64,000 bases of DNA from PCC-9228 sp964477525 (GTDB taxonomy: Bacteria; Cyanobacteriota; Cyanobacteriia; Cyanobacteriales; PCC-9228), in the NCBI GenBank assembly GCA_964477525.1, contig CAYZHY010000005.1, positions 1 to 64,000 on the forward strand, written 5' to 3'. Of the stretch, positions 45,465-54,465 are shown piece by piece. Position numbers and translations under genes: made by a program. Each line of letters begins with the position of its first letter. The first letter of the stretch is position 1. The notes under the pieces are model-generated. The model was not told where the DNA came from. It did not search any database and saw only the letters and a program-made list of their open reading frames with translations.

Positions 45465-46790
45465 TTATACCAAAATTTGTTCCCAGTCAAGCCGTTCTAA
45501 GGTGTGGGAACGTTCTAAGGCACGCTCGAAGCTTTCCAATTTCGGATCGATGGTTAGCGGTTCGCCGATATATCCGTGGACGGCTTCTTGGGTCTTCAAA
45601 CCGTTACCGGTAATGTAGGTGACCGTCGTTTCGTCAGGATCGATTTTACCAGCTTCGGCGAGTTTTTTCAAAACGGCTACTGTGGTACCGCCGGCGGTTT
45701 CGGTGAAGATGCCTTCGGTTTCGGCGAGGAGTTTAATGCCTTCGATGATTTCGGCGTCGGTGACTGCTTCAATTTCGCCGCCGGTTTGACTGGCTACATC
45801 CAAGGCATATACGCCGTCGGCAGGATTACCAATGGCAATGGATTTGGCAATAGTGTTGGGTTTGACCGGGGTAACAAAATCTCGACCTTCCCGGAATGCT
45901 TGAGCAATGGGAGAACAGCCTTCAGCTTGAGCACCAGTGAAGTGTACGTGTTTGTCTTCGACGAGACCGGTTTTGACGAATTCTTGGAATCCTTTGTAAA
46001 TCTTCGTGTACAGGGAACCGGAAGCTAAAGGTACGACAACGCGGTCGGGTAGCTGCCAACCCAATTGTTCGGCTACTTCAAATCCTAAGGTTTTGGAACC
46101 TTCGGAGTAGTAGGGGCGTAGGTTGATATTCACAAACCCCCAGCCGTGGGTGTTGGCAACTTCGGAACAAAGGCGATTGACCTGGTCGTAGTTGCCTTTT
46201 ACAGCCATCAGAGTCGGACTGTAGATGAGGGTTCCCAGCACTTTGCCGGCTTCTAGGTCGGCGGGAATGAAAACACAACAGTCGATGCCAGCATGAGCGG
46301 CGATCGCAGCTGTAGAATTGGCGAGGTTGCCGGTACTGGCACAGGATACGGTGGAAAAGCCTAGTTCCTTGGCTCTGGTCAGCGCTACAGAAACCACCCG
46401 GTCTTTAAAGCTCAGGGTGGGCATATTCACCGCATCGTTTTTAATGTAGAGATTTTTGATGCCGAGACGTCGCCCCAAACGATTGGCTTTGACCAAGGGG
46501 GTCATGCCCGTACCAACATCAATGGGATTGTCGGTGGCTATTGGCAGAAAAGGACGATAGCGCCAGATGGAATTGGGACCAGCTTCAATGGCTTCCCGCG
46601 TTACGGTCAGGCGCAATGCTTCGTAGTTGTATTTAACTTCCACAGGACCGAAGCAGAATTCGCACACGTGCATGGGCTGGAGTTCGTACTCGGCCCCGCA
46701 TTCCTTACACTGCAATTTCTCGAAGCCGGCTACTGTGCCGTCTTCATGCTGGGGGTGATTGTGAATTGTTTTTTCGATTGCCTGGGTCAT
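45465..46790 (-). CDS. thrC: Threonine synthase
   Basis: PLP enzyme that converts O-phosphohomoserine to threonine. The 441 aa protein has an N-terminal zinc-ribbon-like Cys4 site (Cys28, 31, 43 and 46) found in plant-type and cyanobacterial ThrC. The PLP Lys is at 129 in TLSFKDRV, and the phosphate loop is CASTGNLANSTAA. The closely placed MoaD/ThiS gene downstream is a noteworthy neighbour. Confidence 0.96.
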   Translation of the reverse strand: MTQAIEKTIHNHPQHEDGTVAGFEKLQCKECGAEYELQPMHVCEFCFGPVEVKYNYEALRLTVTREAIEAGPNSIWRYRPFLPIATDNPIDVGTGMTPLVKANRLGRRLGIKNLYIKNDAVNMPTLSFKDRVVSVALTRAKELGFSTVSCASTGNLANSTAAIAAHAGIDCCVFIPADLEAGKVLGTLIYSPTLMAVKGNYDQVNRLCSEVANTHGWGFVNINLRPYYSEGSKTLGFEVAEQLGWQLPDRVVVPLASGSLYTKIYKGFQEFVKTGLVEDKHVHFTGAQAEGCSPIAQAFREGRDFVTPVKPNTIAKSIAIGNPADGVYALDVASQTGGEIEAVTDAEIIEGIKLLAETEGIFTETAGGTTVAVLKKLAEAGKIDPDETTVTYITGNGLKTQEAVHGYIGEPLTIDPKLESFERALERSHTLERLDWEQILV

Positions 46791-47117
46791 CCGTCAAATC
46801 TCTCTCTACGTCTCGATTCAGTGGTCTGTTGTGGTTTTTCCACAAACACTGGCTTCGATAGTATCACAGGGGACAGGAACCGTCAAAAATATCCGACCAA
46901 AAAAGTCGGGATTTTATATTCCCCTATTTAGTAGGGGTTGTAGGTACCAAACAGGAAAGCGATCGCTAAAAACCCAGCAAATAACTGAAAATTTTTGTGT
47001 ATTTTATTTGACGATTTTTTACTTTTGGTTGGTGAAATGACCTCGGAGTGGAGGATGAAGGTGGTTAGCATTCTAAAAAAAACCCAAACCTGGAAATTTT
47101 GGTTTGGGAAGTTGGGA
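46791..47117. other. Intergenic region thrC / membrane protein gene
   Basis: 327 bp holding the thrC promoter and the terminator of the next gene. A small CCCCT/AGGGG hairpin lies at about 46921-46937. No gene is seen. Confidence 0.55.
47075..47108 (-). terminator. Intrinsic terminator after the infB-side membrane protein
   Basis: On the minus strand, stem CCCAAACC/GGTTTGGG (8 bp, 10-nt loop) followed by eight T. It lies just past the stop at 47118 and would end the rimP-nusA-ylxR-infB run. Confidence 0.92.
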
Positions 47118-47759
47118 TTATGAAGTTGGTTGGGATGGGGTGATTTCTGATGGTTCTTTTACTGGTAAAACGCCGCGTTGAAGCTGCCAGCCAACGATGG
47201 TGAAGTTGGTAGGAATTTCTTCAACGGATAGAGCAGAGGTATTGGTAAATTTGCTGGCTGATGTTAGCAAGACTTCAAGAACGCTTAACGGTACTTGGGT
47301 AAAGAGATTGGCCAGAAAAAAAGCGATCGCGGTTATTAACAGTCCCAACGTGCGCCACTGAGGCATCCAATCTACTGCCGAGCTAGCTATGGGACCCCAG
47401 AGGTAAATTTGCCAGAGAATCCAACAACTGAGCAGCGCCACCAACAAAGAAGGGAGGAGACCAATAAGGCCGCGTCGTTTTCTAGCAAGAAAGCGGTCTA
47501 AAATTTGCCGCTTTTGGGAGGAAAGCTGTTGGGGATGAGTGGCGACAGCCAGCAAACTGTAGATATAAAAAGGACGAGAAAACTGCATCCAAAGCACCAA
47601 CAGCAAGCCAGGAAACGCAACCAAAGCAAACTCCAAAGCCACCGGCAAGGCAGGATCGCCAATCGCCAATCCCAGCAAGCAAACGCCCAAAAACAGGGGA
47701 ACTGCAGCAATGCCACTCAGGTGCAACCAAAGATAAGGATCGAGACGAAAGCTAGGCAT
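47118..47759 (-). CDS. Low-complexity-tail membrane protein
   Basis: From the Met at 47759 (MPSFRLDPYLWLHLSGI) the protein is 213 aa. Four to five hydrophobic segments are clear (about 14-35, 42-60, 100-122 and 132-152), with a basic cytosolic stretch between the second and third (QKRQILDRFLARKRRG). It ends with a Pro/Ser/Thr tail. The FRLDPYLWLHLSG start is characteristic of a conserved cyanobacterial family of unknown function. It follows infB by about 100 bp and shares the downstream terminator, so it may be the last gene of that operon. Confidence 0.85.
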   Translation of the reverse strand: MPSFRLDPYLWLHLSGIAAVPLFLGVCLLGLAIGDPALPVALEFALVAFPGLLLVLWMQFSRPFYIYSLLAVATHPQQLSSQKRQILDRFLARKRRGLIGLLPSLLVALLSCWILWQIYLWGPIASSAVDWMPQWRTLGLLITAIAFFLANLFTQVPLSVLEVLLTSASKFTNTSALSVEEIPTNFTIVGWQLQRGVLPVKEPSEITPSQPTS

Positions 47760-47860
47760 AAGCAATACCAAACATAGAAATATATAAAAAAGGCGATCGC
47801 ATTTGCGATCGCCTTCAAATGTACCATTGTCAGGTACCAAACCACTACTTCTGTTTCTGT

Positions 47861-50800
47861 CTATTCAGACAACGTACGGCGCTTGGTAGCCATGCGATAG
47901 CACTCAATGCTATCCCCTTCTTGCCAATCGCTGAAGTTATTGGTACCAACACCGCACTCGTAGCCGAAATAGACTTCCTTCACGTCATCCTTGACCCGCT
48001 TGAGCGAGTCGATATGGCCTTCATAGACCACTTCTTTACCGCGTTTGACCCGTAGCTTGCTGTTGCGCACCAACTTGCCCGAGCGTACGTAGCAACCAGC
48101 CACCATACTGCGTCCGACAGGGAATACAGCGCGGACCTCGGCTTCGCCCAGGTCTTCTTCCACCAGCTCCGGTTCTAGCAACCCTTCCATGGCTGCCTTC
48201 ACATCACTGAGAAGGTTGTAAATGACATTGTATTCCCGTACGTCTACACCGGCGCGATCGGCAGCAGGTCGGCTTCCCGGCGCAAAAGTCGTATTAAAGC
48301 CAATAATCACAGCATCGCTCGCCGCTGCCAAATCCACATCAGCTTCCGAGATTTCCCCAGGAGCTGCCAGCAGCAACCGAATCTGTACTTCGTGTTGCGG
48401 GAGCTGTTTTAAGGAAGCACGGATGGCTTCCACCGACCCTTGCACGTCCGCCTTCAGGATTAAATTGAGCTGCTTGAGTTCACCTTCCTTCACCTGGGCC
48501 GACAGACTGCCCAGGGTAACGCCGCGAGACATGATGCGCGACTGACGCTGTTGTTCCGCACGCTTCTCTGCTAGCTCGCGGGCATCTCTTTCGTTTTCAA
48601 ACACTTCAAAGTCATCGCCAGCCGAGGGAACATCGTTCAATCCCAAGATCTGTACCGCAGACGAAGGACCAACTTGCTCAACGCGCTCGCCACGATCGTC
48701 AATCGTTGCCCGCACCCTGCCAAAAGTAGGTCCAGCAACCAAGGCATCGCCTACGCGCAAAGTACCGTTTTGAACCAACAAATTGGCTACCGGACCGCGA
48801 GATTTATCCAAATGGGCCTCAATCACGGTTCCCCTTGCCGAACGGTTGGGGTTGGCCGATAGCTGTTCGATTTCAGCAACCAACAGCAACATTTCCAGCA
48901 AGGTTTCCAAGTTTTCCCCGCTGATGGCGCTGACGGCAACCATAATGGTTTCGCCACCCCATTCTTCGGGAACCAAACCGTGTTCCATCAGTTCTTGCTT
49001 CACCCGGTCTGGCTGGGCCCCTTCTTTGTCCATTTTGTTGATAGCAACCACTAGGGGAATGCCAGCTGCCTTGGCGTGGCTGATGGCTTCGATCGTTTGC
49101 GGTTGCACGCCATCGTCTGCAGAAACCACCAAAATAGCAATATCCGTTACTCGCGCCCCCCGCGCGCGCATGGCAGTAAAGGCTTCGTGACCGGGGGTAT
49201 CTAAGAAGACGACTTTCTCGGTACTGCCATTGTGTTCCACATCTACGTGGTAGGCGCCAATATGTTGGGTAATGCCACCAGCTTCGCCGCCGGCCACATT
49301 GGTTTTGCGAATAGAGTCCAGTAAGGTGGTTTTGCCGTGGTCTACGTGACCCATTACGGTCACCACCGGGGGACGCAATTCTAAATGTTCTAGGTCCGAT
49401 TCGTCTAAAAACTCGGATTTGCGCGCTGCCGACTCTTCTTCTTGTTTGTTGACTTTGATCCCGAGTTCGGAAGCCACCATTTCGATGGTGCTGGTATCCA
49501 AACTTTGGGTAACGTTCGCAGCAATCCCCTTCATAAACAGCCGCTTCACAATTTCCGTTTCTGGAACCACCAGCAGCTCTGATAGTTCCTGCACGGTCGT
49601 GTCACCTTTGACGGTGATTTCTTCGGGGGATTGCTTCTGTTCGGGCTGTTGCTTGGCACTACGGCGGCCCTGAGCAGCACTTTCGCTACCCTTTTCGCTG
49701 CTGGATTTTTTCTTTGGTGCTGCTGGTTTGCTAGGTTTGGAAGGTCCTGATTGAGCAGCCGGTTGGTTGGGTTTGGGCGGACGCTCCATGGACCGATTGA
49801 TCGTAGAAGTGCTTTCCTCAACGCCGAGGGAATTGTCAATATCCTCGTCGTCTTCGTCTTGGATAGGTTTGGGTCGTTTGGCTTTTTTCGATGGCTCGGA
49901 TTTTTTAGCAGTCTCCTGTTCCGGTTCTCGTTTTTCGCGTTTTTTGTTTTTCTTAGAAGAACGCGGAAATTTGGGTCGCTTCAGTTGCTTGTCTGTTTCT
50001 GGAGTGGCTTTCTCTGTGGTCTCTTCTGAGGTAGAAGTTTCTTCGGTGTCTTCTTCTACCACTTCCGGAGATTGTTTGGATGGTTTGGGCTTCGCTTCTG
50101 GTGGTTTGGGTTTGGGACGAGCAGGAGTTGCTGCTGAGTCTGATTTCTGAGGGACAGCAGATTGGGACGTTTTACCACCGGTAGAGGATTGGCTCGCTTC
50201 TTGTCCTGTTTTGGTTGGTTTTTCTTTGGCTGGTTGTTTTGGTGATTCTGGTTTTTTCGGTTTGGGCACTGGACGTTTGAGCTGGGGCGTTGATTTCTCT
50301 TGTGGTTGGCTTTTATCAGTTTCAGTTTCCTCAGGTTTGCCCTCAGGTTTTTGAGCCTCAGGTTGGCTCTCAGTGCTCTCAGATTTACCTTCAGGTTTGG
50401 GTGAGTTGGGTTTTTGAGGAGGGTTGGGTCGCACGGGTGGCGGTGTTAGTTGGGTGGGTTCGGCAGCGGGTTGCTGCTGCGATTGGGTGTTTTCTGGTTG
50501 GGTTTGGGATTGAGATTGTGCTGGTTGTTCCACAGGAGTTGCTGGTTCGGCTGACGGCGATTTCGCTTGGGGTGTACTTGCGGAACCGTTGCTTTGAGCT
50601 GCTGAAGATTTGGGTTTGGTTGCTTCTACAGCCTGGTTGTCCCGATCCCCATCGCTGGATTCGCTCTGGTTGGAGGTAGGTTGTTCGGTGGCGGCGGCTT
50701 CCGTCTCAGATGAAACTGGGGACCTGGGAGGTTGGGGTTTTTGCGGTGGGGCCGTTTCGGTAGTTGCTTCTGAGGTGGTGTTCTTGCGAATTTCCAAAAT

Positions 50801-51034
50801 TTCCTGTTTGTGACTTTCTTTTCCGTGCAGATGGAGACCATCAATACCATGTCGGCTGTCTCCGGCGGAGACATATTGGGATGCAAACGTACGAATTCGT
50901 TCGGCATCGGATTCGCTGATGGTACTGCTGTGACTTTTGACCGCAATATTCAGTTGTTCGCACACGGCCAAAATATCTTTATTGTCGAGATTCAATTCTT
51001 TAGATAGTTCGTAAATTCTGACGCGATTGTTCAT
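47861..51034 (-). CDS. infB: Translation initiation factor IF-2
   Basis: GTPase that delivers fMet-tRNA to the 30S subunit. At 1057 aa it is long, as in other cyanobacteria, because residues about 60-450 are a Pro/Lys/Ser/Gln/Glu-rich disordered region. The N-terminal IF2-N helix (VRIYELSKELNLDNKDI), the second IF2-N (about 475-525), and the G domain are intact: G1 GHVDHGKTT, G3 DTPGHEAF, G4 NKMDK. The C-terminal domain ends in conserved barrels (ADVQGSVEA...). It is downstream of ylxR in the classic rimP-nusA-ylxR-infB order. Confidence 0.97.
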   Translation of the reverse strand: MNNRVRIYELSKELNLDNKDILAVCEQLNIAVKSHSSTISESDAERIRTFASQYVSAGDSRHGIDGLHLHGKESHKQEILEIRKNTTSEATTETAPPQKPQPPRSPVSSETEAAATEQPTSNQSESSDGDRDNQAVEATKPKSSAAQSNGSASTPQAKSPSAEPATPVEQPAQSQSQTQPENTQSQQQPAAEPTQLTPPPVRPNPPQKPNSPKPEGKSESTESQPEAQKPEGKPEETETDKSQPQEKSTPQLKRPVPKPKKPESPKQPAKEKPTKTGQEASQSSTGGKTSQSAVPQKSDSAATPARPKPKPPEAKPKPSKQSPEVVEEDTEETSTSEETTEKATPETDKQLKRPKFPRSSKKNKKREKREPEQETAKKSEPSKKAKRPKPIQDEDDEDIDNSLGVEESTSTINRSMERPPKPNQPAAQSGPSKPSKPAAPKKKSSSEKGSESAAQGRRSAKQQPEQKQSPEEITVKGDTTVQELSELLVVPETEIVKRLFMKGIAANVTQSLDTSTIEMVASELGIKVNKQEEESAARKSEFLDESDLEHLELRPPVVTVMGHVDHGKTTLLDSIRKTNVAGGEAGGITQHIGAYHVDVEHNGSTEKVVFLDTPGHEAFTAMRARGARVTDIAILVVSADDGVQPQTIEAISHAKAAGIPLVVAINKMDKEGAQPDRVKQELMEHGLVPEEWGGETIMVAVSAISGENLETLLEMLLLVAEIEQLSANPNRSARGTVIEAHLDKSRGPVANLLVQNGTLRVGDALVAGPTFGRVRATIDDRGERVEQVGPSSAVQILGLNDVPSAGDDFEVFENERDARELAEKRAEQQRQSRIMSRGVTLGSLSAQVKEGELKQLNLILKADVQGSVEAIRASLKQLPQHEVQIRLLLAAPGEISEADVDLAAASDAVIIGFNTTFAPGSRPAADRAGVDVREYNVIYNLLSDVKAAMEGLLEPELVEEDLGEAEVRAVFPVGRSMVAGCYVRSGKLVRNSKLRVKRGKEVVYEGHIDSLKRVKDDVKEVYFGYECGVGTNNFSDWQEGDSIECYRMATKRRTLSE

Positions 51035-51422
51035 TCCTTTTTCCCCTCTCAGGCCTACCAGTTGTACAGCTTTGGGAGTGGTGAGTAGGAGAATGGAAAC
51101 CGGTGACCCGGTGGCACAAGCCTATACCTATATCCCTACTGGTTCCTCCCGGATTTTTTTTGAGTGGTAACTCCAGGTCACCATCGCCGGGGATGGTGAT
51201 TTGGGTAATGGCATTTGATAATGCCTCATGATATTTTTTTGTAGTTGGTTGTGTTTCCCTTATGGTGGATAGCATGGCTCGCAGGTTGGCGAGTCACAGC
51301 TATGGTTGGATGTGGGATGGGAAAAAAAATAATTTAGATACAAAATAGAATCGGTAACAATGAATTCGTCGTTTCATGAATTGTGGCAACGGGGTCGCCG
51401 CTATTCCCAATTTCCTGAAAAC
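51035..51422. other. Intergenic leader between ylxR and infB
   Basis: 388 bp, unusually long for this operon. Read on the minus strand it has several hairpins before infB: GGCATT/AATGCC, TCACCATC/GATGGTGA and ACCGG/CCGGT. No frame is supported. It may be a structured 5' leader. Confidence 0.5.
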
Positions 51423-51731
51423 CTAGCAATTGCTCCTGCTTTCAGGAACTATTGCTGGGGAGTTGGATTGGGTTTGGGAACTTTCCTGCAATCTTTGCCA
51501 GAGAGTTTCGTATATTTCGGGAGGTACTTTGGCTTTCAAAGCTTTTCCCAGACGATTTTTTTTCTGTGCTGTTTTTAGGCAGGATGCGTCCGGACAAATG
51601 TAAGCAGAACGTCCCATTCCTTGGTCTAATTGTACCTGATGGGACGGATGAACCCGAACCACACGCCAAAAAGACTCTTTGCGAGCAAGGCGACGACAGC
51701 TGATACAACGACGATAATTCACTTTCACCAA
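51423..51731 (-). CDS. YlxR/RnpM family RNA-binding protein
   Basis: A 102 aa basic protein with the DUF448/YlxR signature: YRRCISCRRLARKESFWRVVR, GRSAYICPDASCL and KKNRLGKALK. In Bacillus this family member (RnpM) binds and modulates RNase P. The gene is in its canonical place between nusA and infB. The last 15 residues are a variable tail. Confidence 0.92.
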   Translation of the reverse strand: MVKVNYRRCISCRRLARKESFWRVVRVHPSHQVQLDQGMGRSAYICPDASCLKTAQKKNRLGKALKAKVPPEIYETLWQRLQESSQTQSNSPAIVPESRSNC

Positions 51732-51849
51732 TTCCGGCCACCAACTGTAGCTACTTTTAGCTAAATACTAGCTATGCAGAGTATCTTGGAAAAACAACCA
51801 CCAGCAGATTGATTTGGGAAAATCCTTTGCGAGAGCGTAAGTTTTCCAT

Positions 51850-53076
51850 TTACTCTTCTATCGTAGGGATAGCCGGCTCGACTACCTCGGAGCTAGAAAC
51901 AGCTGCTGGCGGTCCTAATTGGCCATCAGCAGAGTCTGCTTGTGGTTGATAGTTGGCAGAATTTTTAATATCAATTTTCCATCCGGTTAGCCGAGCAGCG
52001 AGACGAACGTTTTGTCCTTCTTTACCAATGGCCAAACTGAGTTGGGATTCCGCAACCAAAACGAGGGCTTGGCGGTTTTCGGGATCTGTTAATTGTACCT
52101 CATCAATTTTGGCAGGGGATAGGGCATTGGCTATATAGGTAGCGGGGTCGGGGGACCAACGAATTACATCGATTTTTTCACCGCGCAGTTCGTTGACCAC
52201 GACTTGGATGCGGGAACCGCGCGCGCCAATACAAGCTCCTACTGGATCGACATCTAGTTCTAAGGTATCGACAGCTAGTTTGGAACGGGCCCCAACGTGA
52301 CGGGAAGGGGGATTGGCTTCCCTGGAAACGGAGACAATACGCACGATTTCGTCTTCGATTTCTGGAACCTCGTTGGCAAATAGATAGGCTACTAGGTTGG
52401 CATCGGTTCGGGAAACCTGAAGTTGGGGACCGCGATGCATGCCCTCGCTGACTTTTTTCAAATACACTCGGAAGGTGGCATTGGCCCGATAGTTATCGTT
52501 GGGGAGTTGTTCTCGTTTGGGCAGTTCGGCTTCTACAGGAGGTCGGCCAAAGCCGCTACTGACGGCTAGGATAACGGATTGACGCTCGAAACGCAGCACG
52601 CGCCCCTGCAAAACACTGTGTTCCAGTTCGCGGAATTCTTCTTGAATTAGTTTGCGCTGCTGGTCGCGCAGTTTTTGTTTGAGAACTTGTTTGGTTTGAA
52701 TGGCTGCCATGCGCCCGAATTCTCCCTGTTGGGGCGTGACATCCAAAACCACGGTGTCTTCGAGCTGGGCTTCTGAGGCGACTTCTTGGACTTCTTGTAG
52801 GGAAATTTCGTGGTCGCTATTTTGAACTTCTTCGACAATTTTTTTGGTAGCTAGGACGCGGAATCCTTCTTCTTCTACGTCCATTTCTACTTCAAAGTTG
52901 TCGAAGTAATCGTCGTCGAAGTGGTGTTCGTTCATTTCTTGGGTACGGCGGTAGCGTTCGTACCCTTTGAGCAAAGCTTCCCGTAAAGCCGCTTGTACAG
53001 CGTTTTTGGGCAGATTGTGTTCTTGGCTGATGCTTTCGATCATGGCACTCAGCCCTGGTAACTTGACCATTGACAT
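51850..53076 (-). CDS. nusA: Transcription elongation/termination factor NusA
   Basis: From the Met at 53076, with AGGAGG at proper distance upstream, the product is 408 aa; the frame runs 40 codons further without family similarity. It has the NusA N-terminal domain (MVKLPGLSAMIESISQEHNL), an S1 domain, then two KH domains with PVGACIGARGSRIQ and AIGKEGQNVRLA, the paired GXXG loops. It lacks the C-terminal acidic repeats of E. coli NusA, as usual in cyanobacteria. Confidence 0.97.
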   Translation of the reverse strand: MSMVKLPGLSAMIESISQEHNLPKNAVQAALREALLKGYERYRRTQEMNEHHFDDDYFDNFEVEMDVEEEGFRVLATKKIVEEVQNSDHEISLQEVQEVASEAQLEDTVVLDVTPQQGEFGRMAAIQTKQVLKQKLRDQQRKLIQEEFRELEHSVLQGRVLRFERQSVILAVSSGFGRPPVEAELPKREQLPNDNYRANATFRVYLKKVSEGMHRGPQLQVSRTDANLVAYLFANEVPEIEDEIVRIVSVSREANPPSRHVGARSKLAVDTLELDVDPVGACIGARGSRIQVVVNELRGEKIDVIRWSPDPATYIANALSPAKIDEVQLTDPENRQALVLVAESQLSLAIGKEGQNVRLAARLTGWKIDIKNSANYQPQADSADGQLGPPAAVSSSEVVEPAIPTIEE

Positions 53077-53084
53077 AATGGGTC

Positions 53085-53092
53085 TTCCTCCT
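53085..53092 (-). promoter_or_regulatory. Shine-Dalgarno site of nusA
   Basis: CAGGAGGA on the minus strand lies just upstream of the Met at 53076 and decides this start over the longer frame. Confidence 0.8.
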
Positions 53093-53314
53093 GAGATATA
53101 AGCGATGGGTTCGCGATGGTGACGACGATTTGGATGGTTCCACCTAGACGATGGTGTTTCGCTCTGGTGGAAGGCTGCTATCGATGAGACCGGCAACCAT
53201 CTTAAAGAGAGGGTGCGTTGTTTTTTGGAATAGCTGGATCGTTGTAGGGATGTGTTGGCTGGTTTGAGTTTTGGTATTGCTAGAAGAATTGGTTTTGATG
53301 TGGCTGAAGAGTTG

Positions 53315-53770
53315 TTAGTCGCTCAGTTTTACTTGAGCCACCAAATGACGGGGAATGGCGATCGCGCGACCTTTTTGGTTAATATAAACGGACTCTTCAT
53401 CGCGACGAATTAACTTTCCGACCCACTCTTGATGCCCCCGATAAGGTTCGCTGGTATGGACCATAACGTCAAATCCGCGAAACGATATGAATTCGCGATC
53501 GGTGCTTAGTTTCCGCGATACACCAGGACTTGAAATCTCTAATACATAGGCACCGTCAATCAATTCGGTGGTATCTAGCTTGTTTTCCAAGGCGCGACTC
53601 ATACGTTCGCAGTCGTCGATGCTGGTTTCGTCTGTGGGGTTGCGAATGTCAACTCGCAGGATGGGGGGACGTTGGTTGGTTTGAAAAACGGCCCCCACTA
53701 CTTCTAACTCTAGCGATTCGGCGATCGGAGTAGCGATTTCGATAACTCGATCGATAATGGGATGACTCAT
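53315..53770 (-). CDS. rimP: Ribosome maturation factor RimP
   Basis: 30S assembly factor, 151 aa. N-terminal segment VIEIATPIAESLELEVVGAVF and the YVLEISSPGVSR motif are family hallmarks; the C-terminal part is the SH3-like domain. It is the first gene of the rimP-nusA-ylxR-infB run. A strong terminator-like hairpin reading in the same direction stands about 105 bp upstream of it. Confidence 0.95.
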   Translation of the reverse strand: MSHPIIDRVIEIATPIAESLELEVVGAVFQTNQRPPILRVDIRNPTDETSIDDCERMSRALENKLDTTELIDGAYVLEISSPGVSRKLSTDREFISFRGFDVMVHTSEPYRGHQEWVGKLIRRDEESVYINQKGRAIAIPRHLVAQVKLSD

Positions 53771-54144
53771 GACGGACTAATGATGGCTTAAGCAAAGCAG
53801 GCCAGAGCAACAAGTTTTGCGATCGCCCAAGTATACATTGTCAGCCACCAAAGGCACCGCAACCCAAGCGATCGCAAAAAAAAGTGGGTTCCGACCCACT
53901 TTCTAGGAAATGATGTCTTCCGCTAGTGACGAACCGTTCCCGATCCGCCATCACTCCATAGTTTAGCTTTTTGCTGGCCGAAATGGCAAGTTGATTCATT
54001 CCCGGCCAACCAGGGTAGTCGGTGGTTTAGGTGCTAGGGACTTTCCCAGTCTTTCTCCTGGCCATCCCCTGCTTGGGTTGGCTTCCTAGATTGGCATGCT
54101 CATGACCTACAATAGAAAAACGCAGCATTTACAAAACTTTATTT
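53771..54144. other. Divergent intergenic region rimP / yggT
   Basis: 374 bp with the minus-strand terminator-like hairpin at 53875-53902. The remainder has no supportable gene; I looked for psbX, a frequent neighbour of yggT in cyanobacteria, and did not see it. Confidence 0.55.
53875..53902 (-). terminator. Strong minus-strand terminator upstream of rimP
   Basis: On the minus strand the stem AAAGTGGGT/ACCCACTTT closes a four-base loop and runs into a total of nine T. It is a near-ideal intrinsic terminator. The nearest upstream minus-strand gene is accC, whose stop is over 560 bp away beyond yggT on the other strand. So it either ends long accC read-through or attenuates the rimP operon. 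Confidence 0.85.
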
Positions 54145-54432
54145 ATGAATTCGATAACCATTCTTTCCTGGATACTGGGTATTCTCTTTGCACTCATGAC
54201 TCTGCTATTTATCTTCCGTATTGTTATGAGCTGGTATCCACAAATCGATTTGAAAAAATTCCCCTACATCGTTGTTGCCATTCCCACAGAACCTTTTTTA
54301 GCTCCCACTCGCAAAATCGTTCCTCCTTTAGGCGGTGTAGACATCACCCCGATTATTTGGGTGGGGATTTTTACCCTGCTGCGGGAAATTTTGTTGGGAC
54401 AACAAGGCATCTTAACGATGATGTCTCCCTAG
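54145..54432 (+). CDS. YggT family membrane protein
   Basis: 95 aa with two transmembrane helices (about 8-30 and 68-88) flanking a loop containing SWYPQIDLKKFP and PTEPFLAPTRKIVPPLGG, the YggT/Ycf19 signature. Plant YlmG relatives affect nucleoid distribution and cytochrome b6f maturation; bacterial members are often tied to cell division or osmotic stress. It converges with accC, stops 34 bp apart. Confidence 0.92.
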   Translation: MNSITILSWILGILFALMTLLFIFRIVMSWYPQIDLKKFPYIVVAIPTEPFLAPTRKIVPPLGGVDITPIIWVGIFTLLREILLGQQGILTMMSP

Positions 54433-54465
54433 ATTTGAGGGTTTTTTCCAAAGGGCGATCGCTTC

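Noticed and set aside
53905..54465. psbX next to yggT
   Set aside because: I looked for its short hydrophobic frame in the free bases on both sides of yggT and did not find one.
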